Below, in pieces: positions 36,778 to 45,753 of a DNA stretch of 64,000 nucleotides. The stretch lies in assembly GCA_000751295.2 (NCBI GenBank), contig CCMO02000002.1:766501-830500 (forward strand), read 5' to 3'. Numbering within the stretch: the stretch's first letter is position 1; each line of letters begins with the position of its first letter. The stretch is from a bacterium YEK0313. GTDB lineage: Bacteria; Pseudomonadota; Alphaproteobacteria; Rhizobiales; Phreatobacteraceae. Under the pieces are notes generated by a model. It worked only from the letters and a program-made list of their open reading frames with translations, had not been told where the DNA came from and searched no databases. The position numbers and the translations under genes were made by a program.

Positions 36778-37563
36778 GTGGCGCGACATATCGGTTGGAT
36801 TGCAGCATTCGTCGGCCTGATGGCTGCCATGCCCTCCGCTGAAGCGGTGATGCGAGGCGAGCCGGCCCGGGATCCCAACGGCACCCGACGCTCGACCGTC
36901 CTCATCGAAACGCCCGAAGGCGTCTGCACCGGCGCCATTATCGGCCCCGACCTGGTCCTGACCGCCGGCCATTGCGTCTCGGCCCGCGGCCGCTACCGGG
37001 TCCGCTATCTCGACCGCTCGTTCCGCCGCGCCACCGCGCAGGTCGCGCGCGTCCAGGCCCATCCCAATTTCGATCCCCGCCATGGCTTCGCTTCCGACGA
37101 TGTCGGGCTGATCCAGCTCGCCCGCCCGCTCGGCACGGACACGCGTGCCGCCGCCCTGCCGGGCGGCTGGGGCAGCGCCGGCCGCGGCGAGGAAATGCTG
37201 ATCGCCGGCTTCGGCTCGACGGAGCGCACCCGGGCGCGCGACGGCGTGCTGCGCGAGGCGCTGATGCGCAATGCCCAGCCGAGCGTTCCGGGGCGGGGCT
37301 TTGCCGGCCTGTCCGGCGAGGACCGCGCCCATCGCGCCGGCATGTGCGTCGGCGATTCCGGCGGCCCGGTCTACCGCCGCAGCGGCGGCGCCTTCACCGT
37401 GGTCGGCATCCTCAAGGGCGGCACCACCGATCCCGGCCGCGAATGCACCTCGGCGCCGATCTATGTGCCGGTACGCGATTATGTCGGCTGGATCCGCGGC
37501 ACCGCCGCGCAATGGCGCAGCGCCGTCGGCACGCCCACCGGCACAGTGGAAATGCGGCACTGA
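36778..37563 (+). CDS. Secreted trypsin-like serine protease
   Basis: The 261-residue protein has a signal peptide (MARHIGWIAAFVGLMAAMPS, cut near AEA) and a chymotrypsin-fold protease domain. The full catalytic triad is visible: His in VLTAGHCV, Asp in SDDVGLIQL and Ser in CVGDSGGPVY. Two Cys pairs flank the His and Ser sites. The GTG start at 36778 follows GAGGT and gives a clean signal peptide. The longer frame from 36541 does not begin with a signal and is less likely. A terminator follows. Confidence 0.85.
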   Translation: MARHIGWIAAFVGLMAAMPSAEAVMRGEPARDPNGTRRSTVLIETPEGVCTGAIIGPDLVLTAGHCVSARGRYRVRYLDRSFRRATAQVARVQAHPNFDPRHGFASDDVGLIQLARPLGTDTRAAALPGGWGSAGRGEEMLIAGFGSTERTRARDGVLREALMRNAQPSVPGRGFAGLSGEDRAHRAGMCVGDSGGPVYRRSGGAFTVVGILKGGTTDPGRECTSAPIYVPVRDYVGWIRGTAAQWRSAVGTPTGTVEMRH

Positions 37564-37587
37564 GCTTTCGCCATCGGCACGATCAGC

Positions 37588-37615
37588 GGGCGGCCCTCAC
37601 AGGGGCCGCCCTTTT
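37588..37615. terminator. Terminator between convergent protease and peptidase genes
   Basis: GGGCGGCCC (37588-37596) pairs perfectly with GGGCCGCCC (37603-37611) and is followed by four T on the plus strand. On the minus strand no T run follows, so it mainly ends the protease transcript. Confidence 0.8.
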
Positions 37616-37636
37616 GCTTTCGGTTCGGCCCGCGCG

Positions 37637-39697
37637 TCAGGCCGCCTCGGCCAGCCCGCGCTTGACCAGCAGCGCCTCCGGATCCGGCGCGCGGCCGCGG
37701 AAGGCCATGTAGGCCTCCATGGGATCGCGGCTGTTGCCGGCCGAATAGACGAAGGTGCCGAGCCGCGCGGCGAGGGCCGGGTCGAACACGTCGCCCGCCT
37801 CCTCGAAGGCGGCGAAGCCATCGGCATCGAGCACTTCCGACCACATGTAGCTGTAATAGCCGGCCGAATAGCCGTCGCCCGAGAAGATATGGGCGAAATG
37901 CGGCGTGCGGTGGCGCATCACCATGCCCTCGGGCATGCCGAGACGCTTCAGCTCGTCGCGCTCGAAGGCGATCGGATCCAGGCCTTCGGCGCTGTCGAGC
38001 GAATGGAAGGCCATGTCGACCAGCGCGGAGGAGGTATATTCGACCGTCGCAAAACCCTGGTTGAAATTGCGCGCGGCGATCAGCCGATCGATCAGCGCCT
38101 GCGGCATGGCTTCACCGGTCTCGGCATGCACCGCGAAGCGGGCGAGCACTTCGGGCCGCGCCAGCCAGTGCTCGTAGAGCTGCGAGGGAAACTCGACGAA
38201 ATCACGCGCCACCGACGTGCCCGACAGCAGCGGATAGGTGACGTCGGAGAGAAGCCCGTGCAGGCCGTGGCCGAATTCGTGGAACAGCGTGCGGGCATCG
38301 TCGAAGGACAGCAGCGCCGGCCGCCCCGCGGCGGGCTTCGCAAAATTCATCACGTTGACGATGATCGGCAGGACCTCGCCCGACAGCTTCTCCTGCGAGC
38401 GGAAGGCGCTCATCCAGGCGCCCGACCGCTTGGTGGTGCGGGCGAAATAGTCGCCGAGGAACAGCCCGATCGGCTTGCCGTCGCGCAGCACCTGATAGGC
38501 GCGCACATCGGGATGATAGACCGGCACGTCGAGGCGCCGCTCGAAGGTGACACCGAACAGGCGGGTGGCGACATCGAAGGCCGCCTCGATCATCCGGTCG
38601 AGCTGGAAATAGGGCTTCAGCGCCGCCTCGTCGAGCGCATGGCGCGCGCTGCGCACCTTCTCAGCGTAGAAGCGCCAGTCCCACGGCTCGATCGGCGCGT
38701 TCATGCCTTCGGCGCGCGCCATGTCGGCCAGCGCCGCGCGCTCCTCGCCGACGCGCACCTTGGCGCGCGCCCAGACCCGCTCGAGCAGCGCCCGGACCGC
38801 CTCCGGCGTCTTGGCCATGGTCTCGTCCAGCTTGAAGGCTGCGAAGGTCGGATAGCCGAGCAGCTTCGCCCGCTCGATCCGCAGCGCCACGGTTTCCGCG
38901 ACGATCGCGGTATTGTCGCTCTCCCCGCCCATCTCGCCGCGCTTGACCCAGGACTTGAACACCTTCTCGCGCAGGTCGCGCCGCGGCGACAGGCTCAGGA
39001 ACGGCTCGACCATGGAGCGGCCGAGCGTCATCACCGCGCCGTCCAGGCCGCGGTCGCGGGCGGCCTGGCGCATGGCCGAGACGAGATCGTCGGGCAGGCC
39101 CTCGAGGTCGGCTTCGGCGAGCGGCAGCGTCCAGGTCGCCTCGTCCTTCAGCACGTTCTGGGTAAAGGCGGTGCCGAGGCTCGCAAGGCGCTCGGTGACG
39201 GCGCGCATGCGTGCCTTGCCGGCCTCGTCGAGCTCGGCTCCGGCCCGGACGAAATTCTTGTAGGTCTTGTCGAGCACGCGCGCCTGCTCGGCCGAGAGGC
39301 CGAGCCCGTCGCGCGCGGCATGGAGCGCCTTGACCCGCCTGAACAGCCGCTCGTCGAGGCTGATGGCATTGCCATGCTGGGCGAGCACCGGCGCCATTTC
39401 GCGCTGGATCGCCTGGATGTCTGCGTCGGCATCGGAGGAGGCGAGGTTGAAGAACACGCCGCACAGCCGGTCGAGCGCATGGCCGGCCCTTTCCAGCGCA
39501 TCGATCGTATTGGCGAAGGTCGGCTCGGCCGCATCGGTGGCGATCGCCTCGATCTCAGCGCGGTGCTCGGCGAGCGCCTGTTCGAAAGCCGGGCGATAGT
39601 GATCGATGGCGATCTCGCCGAACGGCGCGATGCCGAAGGGCGTGGTCCAGGGGCGGAGGAAGGGATTGGTCTGGCGAGGCTGGCTGTGCTGTGTCAT
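37637..39697 (-). CDS. M3-family oligopeptidase (Dcp/PrlC type)
   Basis: This cytoplasmic zinc peptidase cuts short peptides. The 686-residue product has the normal length of oligopeptidase A or peptidyl-dipeptidase Dcp. The zinc motif HEFGHGLHG lies near residue 470, and the typical GYSAGYYSYMWSEVLDADGF lies near residue 610. The N-terminus (NPFLRPWTTPFGIAPFGEI) is like Dcp of alphaproteobacteria. Dcp removes dipeptides from C-termini, while OpdA also degrades signal peptides; the two cannot be separated safely here. Confidence 0.92.
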   Translation of the reverse strand: MTQHSQPRQTNPFLRPWTTPFGIAPFGEIAIDHYRPAFEQALAEHRAEIEAIATDAAEPTFANTIDALERAGHALDRLCGVFFNLASSDADADIQAIQREMAPVLAQHGNAISLDERLFRRVKALHAARDGLGLSAEQARVLDKTYKNFVRAGAELDEAGKARMRAVTERLASLGTAFTQNVLKDEATWTLPLAEADLEGLPDDLVSAMRQAARDRGLDGAVMTLGRSMVEPFLSLSPRRDLREKVFKSWVKRGEMGGESDNTAIVAETVALRIERAKLLGYPTFAAFKLDETMAKTPEAVRALLERVWARAKVRVGEERAALADMARAEGMNAPIEPWDWRFYAEKVRSARHALDEAALKPYFQLDRMIEAAFDVATRLFGVTFERRLDVPVYHPDVRAYQVLRDGKPIGLFLGDYFARTTKRSGAWMSAFRSQEKLSGEVLPIIVNVMNFAKPAAGRPALLSFDDARTLFHEFGHGLHGLLSDVTYPLLSGTSVARDFVEFPSQLYEHWLARPEVLARFAVHAETGEAMPQALIDRLIAARNFNQGFATVEYTSSALVDMAFHSLDSAEGLDPIAFERDELKRLGMPEGMVMRHRTPHFAHIFSGDGYSAGYYSYMWSEVLDADGFAAFEEAGDVFDPALAARLGTFVYSAGNSRDPMEAYMAFRGRAPDPEALLVKRGLAEAA

Positions 39698-39800
39698 GCC
39701 GCCAATGTGGCGGGCCGGCCCCGATTGCTCAAGAGCCGCGACGATGCTCGATCACCGCCGCTCCCACCACCGTCACCTTTGCCACCAATCATGTGATCTG

Positions 39801-39815
39801 GACCATTCGCTGGTC
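39801..39815. promoter_or_regulatory. Palindrome before the toxin-antitoxin genes
   Basis: GACCA-TTCGC-TGGTC is a short perfect inverted repeat 50 bp before the antitoxin start, next to an AT-rich CTAAAT that could be a -10 box. Antitoxins of this type usually repress their own promoter, so this is a possible operator. Confidence 0.35.
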
Positions 39816-39864
39816 TAAATTCAGCGTGCCGCAGAACGGTAACGATCCCGGATCGGAGCATCAC

Positions 39865-40122
39865 ATGCGGGTCTCCGTGACAGACGCCAAGGCACAATTG
39901 ACCGAGGTCGTGCGACGCGCCGAAGCGGGCGACGAAGTCATCCTGACACGCCACGGCCAGCCCGCCGTGCGGCTGGTGCCGCTTCAGCCTCGCCCGACCG
40001 CAAGGTCGCGCCGCGCTCTCATGGACGCCGTCCAGGCTTCGGCAGCGGCCAAAGCCACGGCGGGACCGACCGCGGCGCGAAGCCAAGACTTTCTTTATGC
40101 GGACGACGGGATGCCCGAATGA
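39865..40122 (+). CDS. Phd/YefM-family antitoxin
   Basis: The 85-residue protein has the N-terminal Phd/YefM DNA-binding fold (MRVSVTDAKAQLTEVVRRAE, then AGDEVILTRHGQPAVRLVP). Its charged, flexible C-terminus (ARSQDFLYADDGMPE) is what should wrap the toxin. The start at 39865 has GGAG 8 nt upstream; the longer frame back to 39691 is not conserved. The toxin gene overlaps it by 4 nt (ATGA), the usual coupling for type II toxin-antitoxin pairs. It should repress its own promoter. Confidence 0.9.
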   Translation: MRVSVTDAKAQLTEVVRRAEAGDEVILTRHGQPAVRLVPLQPRPTARSRRALMDAVQASAAAKATAGPTAARSQDFLYADDGMPE

Positions 40123-40502
40123 TCGCCGTCGATACCTCCGCGCTGATGGCAATCCTTCTCCGCGAACAGGCAGCCGAAGCGTGCATGACGGCTCTGCAGG
40201 CCGAAGACGATCTGATCATTTCCGCCGCAACTGTTGCGGAGGCGCTGATCGTCGCCGCTCGGCGCAATGTACGGGACGAAATGGAGCGCCTGATCGCAGA
40301 GCTCGGCTTTCGGATCGTCGATGTGACGCCGGCAGTTGCCCACCGGGTGGCCCAGGCCTACGAGATGTGGGGCAAGGGCCGACATCCAGCGGCGCTGAAC
40401 TTTGGCGATTGCTTCGCTTATGAGCTCGCCAAGGACCATGGCAGCCGGCTGCTCTACACCGGCAACGGCTTCGCCCGGACCGATGTCCGGGCAGCTCTTT
40501 GA
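40119..40502 (+). CDS. vapC: VapC-type PIN-domain toxin
   Basis: VapC toxins are RNases that often cut tRNA or rRNA. The 127-residue protein has the PIN fold with the acidic residues in place: Asp in MIAVDTSALM, Glu in ATVAEALI near residue 41, and Asp in LNFGDCFAYELA near 98. The four-base overlap with the Phd-type antitoxin and the intact motifs suggest a working pair. Its target is unknown. It ends 21 nt from the convergent hydantoinase gene. Confidence 0.92.
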   Translation: MIAVDTSALMAILLREQAAEACMTALQAEDDLIISAATVAEALIVAARRNVRDEMERLIAELGFRIVDVTPAVAHRVAQAYEMWGKGRHPAALNFGDCFAYELAKDHGSRLLYTGNGFARTDVRAAL

Positions 40503-40523
40503 CCAGCAGCTGCGGCGCCAGGC

Positions 40524-42005
40524 CTACAGGAGCCGCGCGCCGAAATTGCGCTCGGGATCCATGTCGGCGGTGAGCCGGCCGGTCGGCTCCGCCGCCCAGC
40601 CGCCCTGGCGCTTCAACCAGCGCCCCGTGCCCGGCGCGACGCCAACCGCGCCGCCGGCGATCACGTCGCGGCCGCGCGACAACACATGGACCGGCCAGCC
40701 CTGAACGGTGCGGCCGGCAAAGGGCGTGAAGCCGGTCCGATCGTGCATCATCTGGTCGCTGAGGGTGACGACGCGCGCGGGATCCCAGATCGCGATGTCG
40801 GCATCGAGGCCCGGCGCGATCGCGCCCTTGTTCGGCAGGTTGTAGATCGAGGCCGGCGCCGTGGCGGTCAGATCGACGAAGGCCTCGAGGCCGCGGCCGC
40901 CGAATTCCGGCCGGCCCTTGGAGACCATGGCATCGAACATCAGGGGCAGGCGCACTTCGAGCCCCGGCAGGCCGTTGGCGATCTGCTTGAAGGTCGGCTG
41001 CGGGCCGGCGGAGAGCTTGCCCGTCTCGTCGAAGCGATAGGGCGCGTGATCGGAGGTCACCGTCTGGATGTCGCCAAGCGCGAGCGCGCGCCAGAGCGCC
41101 TCCTGGTCCTCCACCTCGCGGGGCGGCGGCGAGCACATCCACTTGGCGCCTTCGAGGCCTGGCTTGTCGAGGTCGTGGCGGGTCAGGAACAGATATTGCG
41201 GGCAGGTCTCGGCGAAGACCTTCAGCCCCTCGCCGCGCGCCTTGCGGATCACCTCCGCGCCCTCGCGGGTGGAGACATGGAAGATCATGATCGGCTGGTC
41301 GATCAGCGCCGCGGCCGTGATCAGGCGCGTGAAGGCCTCCGCCTCGGAACCGCGCGGATGGCTGATCGCATGGAATTTCGGGGCGGTGTAGCCCTTGGCG
41401 ACCAGGCGCTTGCCCATCCAGGAGATCATGCCATGGTTCTCGGCATGGACGCAGAGCAGCGCCCGGTTCTGGCGGGCGGTGAGCAGCACGTCGAGCAGCG
41501 GCTCGTCGTCGACCTTGATGAGGTCGTAGGTCATGAACAGCTTGATCGAGGCATGGCCCTCGCCGATCAGCGCCGGCAGGTCGGTCTCGATCGTCTTGAC
41601 GTCGGGATTGGCGACGATCAGGTGGAAGGCATAGTCGATCAGCGCGCCGCGCGCGGCGAGCGCCGAATAGTCGTCGACCACCTTGCGCAGGTCGAGGCCG
41701 CGGTGCTGCGCGGCGAAGGAGATCACCGTGGTGTTGCCGCCGAAGGCCGCCGAGGTGGTGGCGCTCTCGAAACTGTCGGCATTGAGGAGACCGCCCGCCG
41801 AGACCTGCTCGATATGGGTGTGGGCGTCGATGCCGCCGGGCAGGACCAGCTTGCCGGTCGCGTCGATCTCGCGCGCGCCGGGTCCGAGGCCGCGGCCGAC
41901 GGCGGCGATCGTCTCGCCGGAAACCGCGACATCGGCGAGGAAACGGCCGCTGGCGGTGGCGACCGTGCCGCCGCGGATGACGATATCGTAGGGCTGGGCG
42001 GGCAT
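40524..42005 (-). CDS. hydA: Dihydropyrimidinase/D-hydantoinase
   Basis: The enzyme opens hydantoin or dihydropyrimidine rings. The 493-residue amidohydrolase has the metal site GGIDAHTHIE near residue 60, the carboxylated Lys in GHASIKLFMTYD near 150, and His ligands in LLCVHAENHG and MIFHVSTREGA, with the Asp in TVTSDHAPYRFD. The start at 42005 (MPAQPYDIVI) is conserved; the longer frame is not. A hydantoin racemase gene diverges from it, so the pair probably works on racemic hydantoins. No carbamoylase gene is present in the window. Confidence 0.92.
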   Translation of the reverse strand: MPAQPYDIVIRGGTVATASGRFLADVAVSGETIAAVGRGLGPGAREIDATGKLVLPGGIDAHTHIEQVSAGGLLNADSFESATTSAAFGGNTTVISFAAQHRGLDLRKVVDDYSALAARGALIDYAFHLIVANPDVKTIETDLPALIGEGHASIKLFMTYDLIKVDDEPLLDVLLTARQNRALLCVHAENHGMISWMGKRLVAKGYTAPKFHAISHPRGSEAEAFTRLITAAALIDQPIMIFHVSTREGAEVIRKARGEGLKVFAETCPQYLFLTRHDLDKPGLEGAKWMCSPPPREVEDQEALWRALALGDIQTVTSDHAPYRFDETGKLSAGPQPTFKQIANGLPGLEVRLPLMFDAMVSKGRPEFGGRGLEAFVDLTATAPASIYNLPNKGAIAPGLDADIAIWDPARVVTLSDQMMHDRTGFTPFAGRTVQGWPVHVLSRGRDVIAGGAVGVAPGTGRWLKRQGGWAAEPTGRLTADMDPERNFGARLL

Positions 42006-42076
42006 GACTTCCTCCGGCTGGACGGCACTGTCGAACAGGCTGACAATAGCCGGCAGATCAGCGCGAGCGGAACTCC

Positions 42077-42739
42077 ATGGCACGCAGACCCCGTATCCTC
42101 GTCATCAACCCCAATTCCAACGAGGCGGTCACCGAGGGCCTGCGCGAGGCGCTGAAGCCCCTCGCCTATGCGGAAGGCCCGGACATCGTCTGCACGACGC
42201 TCGCCGAAGGTCCCTTCGGCATCGAGACCCAGGAACATGTCGACAGCATCGCGATTCCGCTGCGCCGCAAGGTGGAAGCGACCAACGACGCCGACGCCTT
42301 CGTCATCGCCTGCTATTCCGATCCCGGCATCCATGCCGCGCGCGAGGGCACCAGCCGCCCGGTCTTCGGCATTGCCGAGAGCGGCGTGCTGACCGCGCTC
42401 GCCCGCGCCGAGCGGTTCGGCGTGATCGCCATCAAGAGCGGCTCCATCCCCCGCCACATGCGCTATCTCAGGCAGATGGCGCTGACCGACCGGCTCGCCG
42501 GCGAAAGGGCACTGGAAATGTCGGTGGCCGAGACCGCCGCCGGCGAGAAGACGCTGGAGCGCATGATCGCGGTCGGGCGCCAGCTGAAGGAGATCGACGG
42601 CGCCGGCGCCATCGTCATGGGCTGCGCCGGCATGGCCCGGCATCGCCGGCCGCTGGAAGAAGCCCTGGGCCTTCCGGTGATCGATCCGACCCAGGCCGCC
42701 GTCACCATGGCGATCGGCACGCTCGCCGTCGCCGGCTGA
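42077..42739 (+). CDS. Hydantoin racemase (Asp/Glu racemase family)
   Basis: The 220-residue protein begins with the family motif ILVINPNSNEAVTEGL. It has the two catalytic cysteines in VIACYSDPGI near residue 80 and IVMGCAGMARH near 185. Hydantoin racemases equilibrate D- and L-hydantoins so that one stereospecific hydantoinase can use both. It is divergent from the hydantoinase gene, with 71 nt between the starts, and convergent with a binding-protein gene. The neighbourhood strongly supports the role. Confidence 0.9.
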   Translation: MARRPRILVINPNSNEAVTEGLREALKPLAYAEGPDIVCTTLAEGPFGIETQEHVDSIAIPLRRKVEATNDADAFVIACYSDPGIHAAREGTSRPVFGIAESGVLTALARAERFGVIAIKSGSIPRHMRYLRQMALTDRLAGERALEMSVAETAAGEKTLERMIAVGRQLKEIDGAGAIVMGCAGMARHRRPLEEALGLPVIDPTQAAVTMAIGTLAVAG

Positions 42740-42754
42740 AGCGGCCGGCCGGGA

Positions 42755-43768
42755 TCAGGCGGAAAAGTCGCTCGGCTTCAGGATCATGTCGGCGCCGCGC
42801 GCGGAAGCACTCAGCGCGCGCTCGGTCACCAGCGTCTCGACAAAGGCCCGGTACGACCGGCGGTCGGCCTCGCCGAGGTCACGCCAGCCCTTCAGATAGG
42901 GCTGCGGCACGAGGCCCGCCTCGGCCGGCTCGATGCCGGTGCAATGCACGATGAGCGGGCGATAGCGATCGAAATCCGCTTCGATGCGGCTGGTCGCCTC
43001 GTCGAGCGCGCCGATCAGGCGGCGGGCGACATCGGGACGCTCGCGGACGAAGCTCGTGCCGATCAGCGAGGCTCCGGCGAAGAAGGGATCGGCGATCGCC
43101 GCCGCGCCGAGATTGGCGAGAATGCGTTTCGCGGTGCCCGAGGCGACCGCCAGCGACACGACCGGCTCGACCGAGAGGACCGCCTCGACGGTGCCCGATG
43201 TCAGCGCCTCGCGGTGCAGGCCGCCGGCAAGCTCGACAAAACGGACGTCCCGCTCCGGATCGAGGCCGGCCCGCCGCACCATGTGCCGGGCGACCGTGCG
43301 CCAGGAGGCGCCGGGCAGATGACCGAGCGAACGGCCGCGCAGGTCGCCGAGAGCGGCGATCGGCGCCTGGCGCAGCGTGATCAGCCCGTCGGCGATGCGG
43401 TTGAGACTGTTGCTCGCGCCCTGGAAGCCGGAAACGCGCAGGCTGCCCGGCTCGCGGGTCTCGGCAATGGTGGCGAGGCCGACCGAGGCGCCCGGCGCAC
43501 TGGCGTCGGCGCGGCCGGAAACGACGGCCTCGACGAGATGGGCCTGCGCCTGCAGGCGCATCATCTCGATCGCAAGGCCGGCACGCTCGAACAGCCCCTC
43601 GTCGCGGGCAACGCAGAGCGGCAGCGACTGCAGGACCGGCGCCCAGGCCAGCGTCACCTTGTCGCCCCCGCCCGCGGCGCACGCGGGCGCCGGCAGCGCG
43701 GCGGCGAGCGCAAAAGCACCGGCACGCTTCAGGAGGTCGCGGCGTCCGACTGGCCTCATCACATCCAT
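42755..43768 (-). CDS. SsuA/NMT1-type ABC substrate-binding protein
   Basis: The 337-residue protein has a Tat-like signal (VGRRDLLKRAGAFALAAALP) and the NMT1/SsuA binding fold, starting VTLAWAPVLQSLPLCVARDE. Relatives bind sulfonates, pyrimidine precursors or riboflavin-like ligands. No permease or ATPase genes are adjacent. Its position in the hydantoin cluster suggests a hydantoin or pyrimidine-like ligand, but that is inference. The start at 43768 (MDVMRPVGRR) is chosen; GTG 43780 and ATG 43759 are alternatives. Confidence 0.85.
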   Translation of the reverse strand: MDVMRPVGRRDLLKRAGAFALAAALPAPACAAGGGDKVTLAWAPVLQSLPLCVARDEGLFERAGLAIEMMRLQAQAHLVEAVVSGRADASAPGASVGLATIAETREPGSLRVSGFQGASNSLNRIADGLITLRQAPIAALGDLRGRSLGHLPGASWRTVARHMVRRAGLDPERDVRFVELAGGLHREALTSGTVEAVLSVEPVVSLAVASGTAKRILANLGAAAIADPFFAGASLIGTSFVRERPDVARRLIGALDEATSRIEADFDRYRPLIVHCTGIEPAEAGLVPQPYLKGWRDLGEADRRSYRAFVETLVTERALSASARGADMILKPSDFSA

Positions 43769-44013
43769 GGTCCTTCGCACGATGCCGCATGGCCGCCGGC
43801 CGGCGGGGCGCCGGCCCGTCCTTGACGGCGGCCGCCCCTATAGCAGATAAGGCTTGCAGAAGGCTGATACGGCCTGCCGCTCGCGCCCGTCAGGGTCTGG
43901 TGAACGTATCGATGCCTGCGCCTTCGTTGTGCCACGAGGTCCGACCGGACGGCGAACGAGCCAGCAATGCGAGCCCTGGACCCTCGATCGCCCGACGAGA
44001 AGGATCGGCAACG

Positions 44014-44577
44014 ATGCGTTCGTTCCGCGACGCGAAGGCCATGGCCACGACGCTCCGTCAGTCCCTGGCCGCAAAGAATATTCAGATCAGCCACGCGCAG
44101 GCGCTCGAGCTGGTCGCAGCCCAGTTCGGCTGCGCCGGCTGGAACGTGCTCGCCGCCCGGATCGCGGCGGAGGAGCCGGCCGGCACGGCGAAGCCGGCCG
44201 AAAGCGACACCATAGGCTTCGAGGCGGCGATCCCGATCATCCGGATCTTCGACATCGCCAAGGCGCGGGAATTCTATCTCGGCTTCCTCGGATTTGCCGT
44301 CGACTGGGACCATCGTTTCGACGAGGGCATGCCGCTCTACATGCAGATCTCGCGGGCCGGTCTCGTCCTGCACCTGAGCGAACATCACGGCGATGCCAGC
44401 CCCGGCAGCACCACTTTCGTGCGCATGCGCGGCATCCGCGCGCTGCACGCGGAATTGATCGGCACGCACTATTCCTACATGCGGCCCGGCCTCGAACAGG
44501 CCGACTGGGGCCTGGAACTGACCGTGCACGACCCGTTCGGCAACCGCCTGCGCTTCTGCGAAAGCAACGGCGCGTGA
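44014..44577 (+). CDS. Glyoxalase/bleomycin-resistance superfamily protein
   Basis: The 187-residue protein has an N-terminal helical region of about 60 residues (FRDAKAMATTLRQSLAAKNI, then ISHAQALELVAAQFGCAGWN). A glyoxalase-like domain follows (IPIIRIFDIAKAREFYLGFL near residue 75, ELTVHDPFGNRLRFCES at the end). This domain order is seen in a group of bleomycin-binding-like proteins. Metal ligands and substrate are uncertain. The start at 44014 is set by the conserved N-terminus. The yej operon begins 76 nt later on the same strand. Confidence 0.85.
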   Translation: MRSFRDAKAMATTLRQSLAAKNIQISHAQALELVAAQFGCAGWNVLAARIAAEEPAGTAKPAESDTIGFEAAIPIIRIFDIAKAREFYLGFLGFAVDWDHRFDEGMPLYMQISRAGLVLHLSEHHGDASPGSTTFVRMRGIRALHAELIGTHYSYMRPGLEQADWGLELTVHDPFGNRLRFCESNGA

Positions 44578-44653
44578 GCACCGAAAGGCTGAGGCCAGGG
44601 CCGCAGCCCCGGGCCCCATTGACGACGGACTCAGGGCAGCCGAGTCTGAGGTC

Positions 44654-45751
44654 ATGCTGACCTATATCGTCCGCCGCCTGCTCCTGATGATCCCGACCCT
44701 GTTCGGGATCATGCTCGTCTCCTTCGTGGTCATCCAGTTCGCGCCGGGCGGACCGGTGGAGCGGGTGATCGCGCAATTGACCGGCAACGACGCCTCGGCG
44801 ACCCAGCGCGTCTCCGGCGGCGGCGATGCCGCCCGCCAGGCGGCGGCGGGGGCCGAGGCGACCGCCAGCCGCTATCGCGGCGCGCAGGGGCTCGACCCGC
44901 AGTTCATCGCCCAGCTCGAAAAGCAGTTCGGCTTCGACAAGCCGGCGCATGAGCGCTTCCTGCTCATGCTGAAAAACTACATCCGCTTCGATTTCGGCAA
45001 GAGCTATTTCCGCGACGTCCCGGTGCTGACGCTGATCGGCGAGAAACTGCCCGTCTCGGTCTCGCTCGGCCTCTGGCTCACGCTCCTGACCTATGCCGTG
45101 TCGATCCCGCTCGGCATCCGCAAGGCGGTCACCGACGGCTCGCGCTTCGACGTCTGGACCTCGGCCGTCATCGTGGTCGGCTATGCCATTCCCGGCTTCC
45201 TCTTCGCGATCCTCCTGATCGTCGTCTTCGCCGGCGGCTCGTTCCTCGACTGGTTCCCGCTGCGCGGCCTGCATTCCGACAACTACCGGCAGATGAGCTT
45301 TGTCGGCCAGGCCCTGGACTATGCCTGGCATCTCGTCCTGCCGCTCACCGCAATGGCGCTCGGCGCCTTCGCCACCATGACGCTGCTGACCAAGAACTCG
45401 TTTCTCGACGAGATCCGCAAGCAATATGTGCTGACCGCGCGGGCCAAGGGGCTGGATGAGCGCGGCGTGCTCTACGGCCATGTCTTCCGCAACGCCATGC
45501 TGATCATCATCGCCGGCTTTCCCGGCGCCTTCGTCCATGCCTTCTTCACCGGCTCGCTGCTGATCGAAACGATCTTCTCGCTCGACGGGCTCGGCCTTCT
45601 CGGCTTCGAAAGCGTGCTGAACCGCGACTACCCGGTGGTGTTCGCAACGCTCTTCATCTTTTCGCTGGTCGGGCTGGTGGTGAACCTGATCTCGGATCTC
45701 ATGTATACCTGGGTCGATCCGCGCATCGACTTCGAGGCGCGCGAGGTCTGA
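44654..45751 (+). CDS. yejB: Microcin C/peptide ABC transporter permease YejB
   Basis: YejB is one of two membrane subunits of the YejABEF importer for peptides and microcin C. The 365-residue protein is the same length as the E. coli protein. It starts MLTYIVRRLLLMIPTLFGIM and carries the permease EAA-type motif LTARAKGLDERGVLYGHVFR near residue 260. The YejB insert between the first two segments (DASATQRVSGGG...) is present. yejE follows after 2 nt. No yejA precedes it. Confidence 0.95.
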   Translation: MLTYIVRRLLLMIPTLFGIMLVSFVVIQFAPGGPVERVIAQLTGNDASATQRVSGGGDAARQAAAGAEATASRYRGAQGLDPQFIAQLEKQFGFDKPAHERFLLMLKNYIRFDFGKSYFRDVPVLTLIGEKLPVSVSLGLWLTLLTYAVSIPLGIRKAVTDGSRFDVWTSAVIVVGYAIPGFLFAILLIVVFAGGSFLDWFPLRGLHSDNYRQMSFVGQALDYAWHLVLPLTAMALGAFATMTLLTKNSFLDEIRKQYVLTARAKGLDERGVLYGHVFRNAMLIIIAGFPGAFVHAFFTGSLLIETIFSLDGLGLLGFESVLNRDYPVVFATLFIFSLVGLVVNLISDLMYTWVDPRIDFEAREV

Positions 45752-45753
45752 TC

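Noticed and set aside
37271..39796. 841-codon plus-strand frame opposite the M3 peptidase
   Set aside because: The HEFGH-containing peptidase on the minus strand explains the region.
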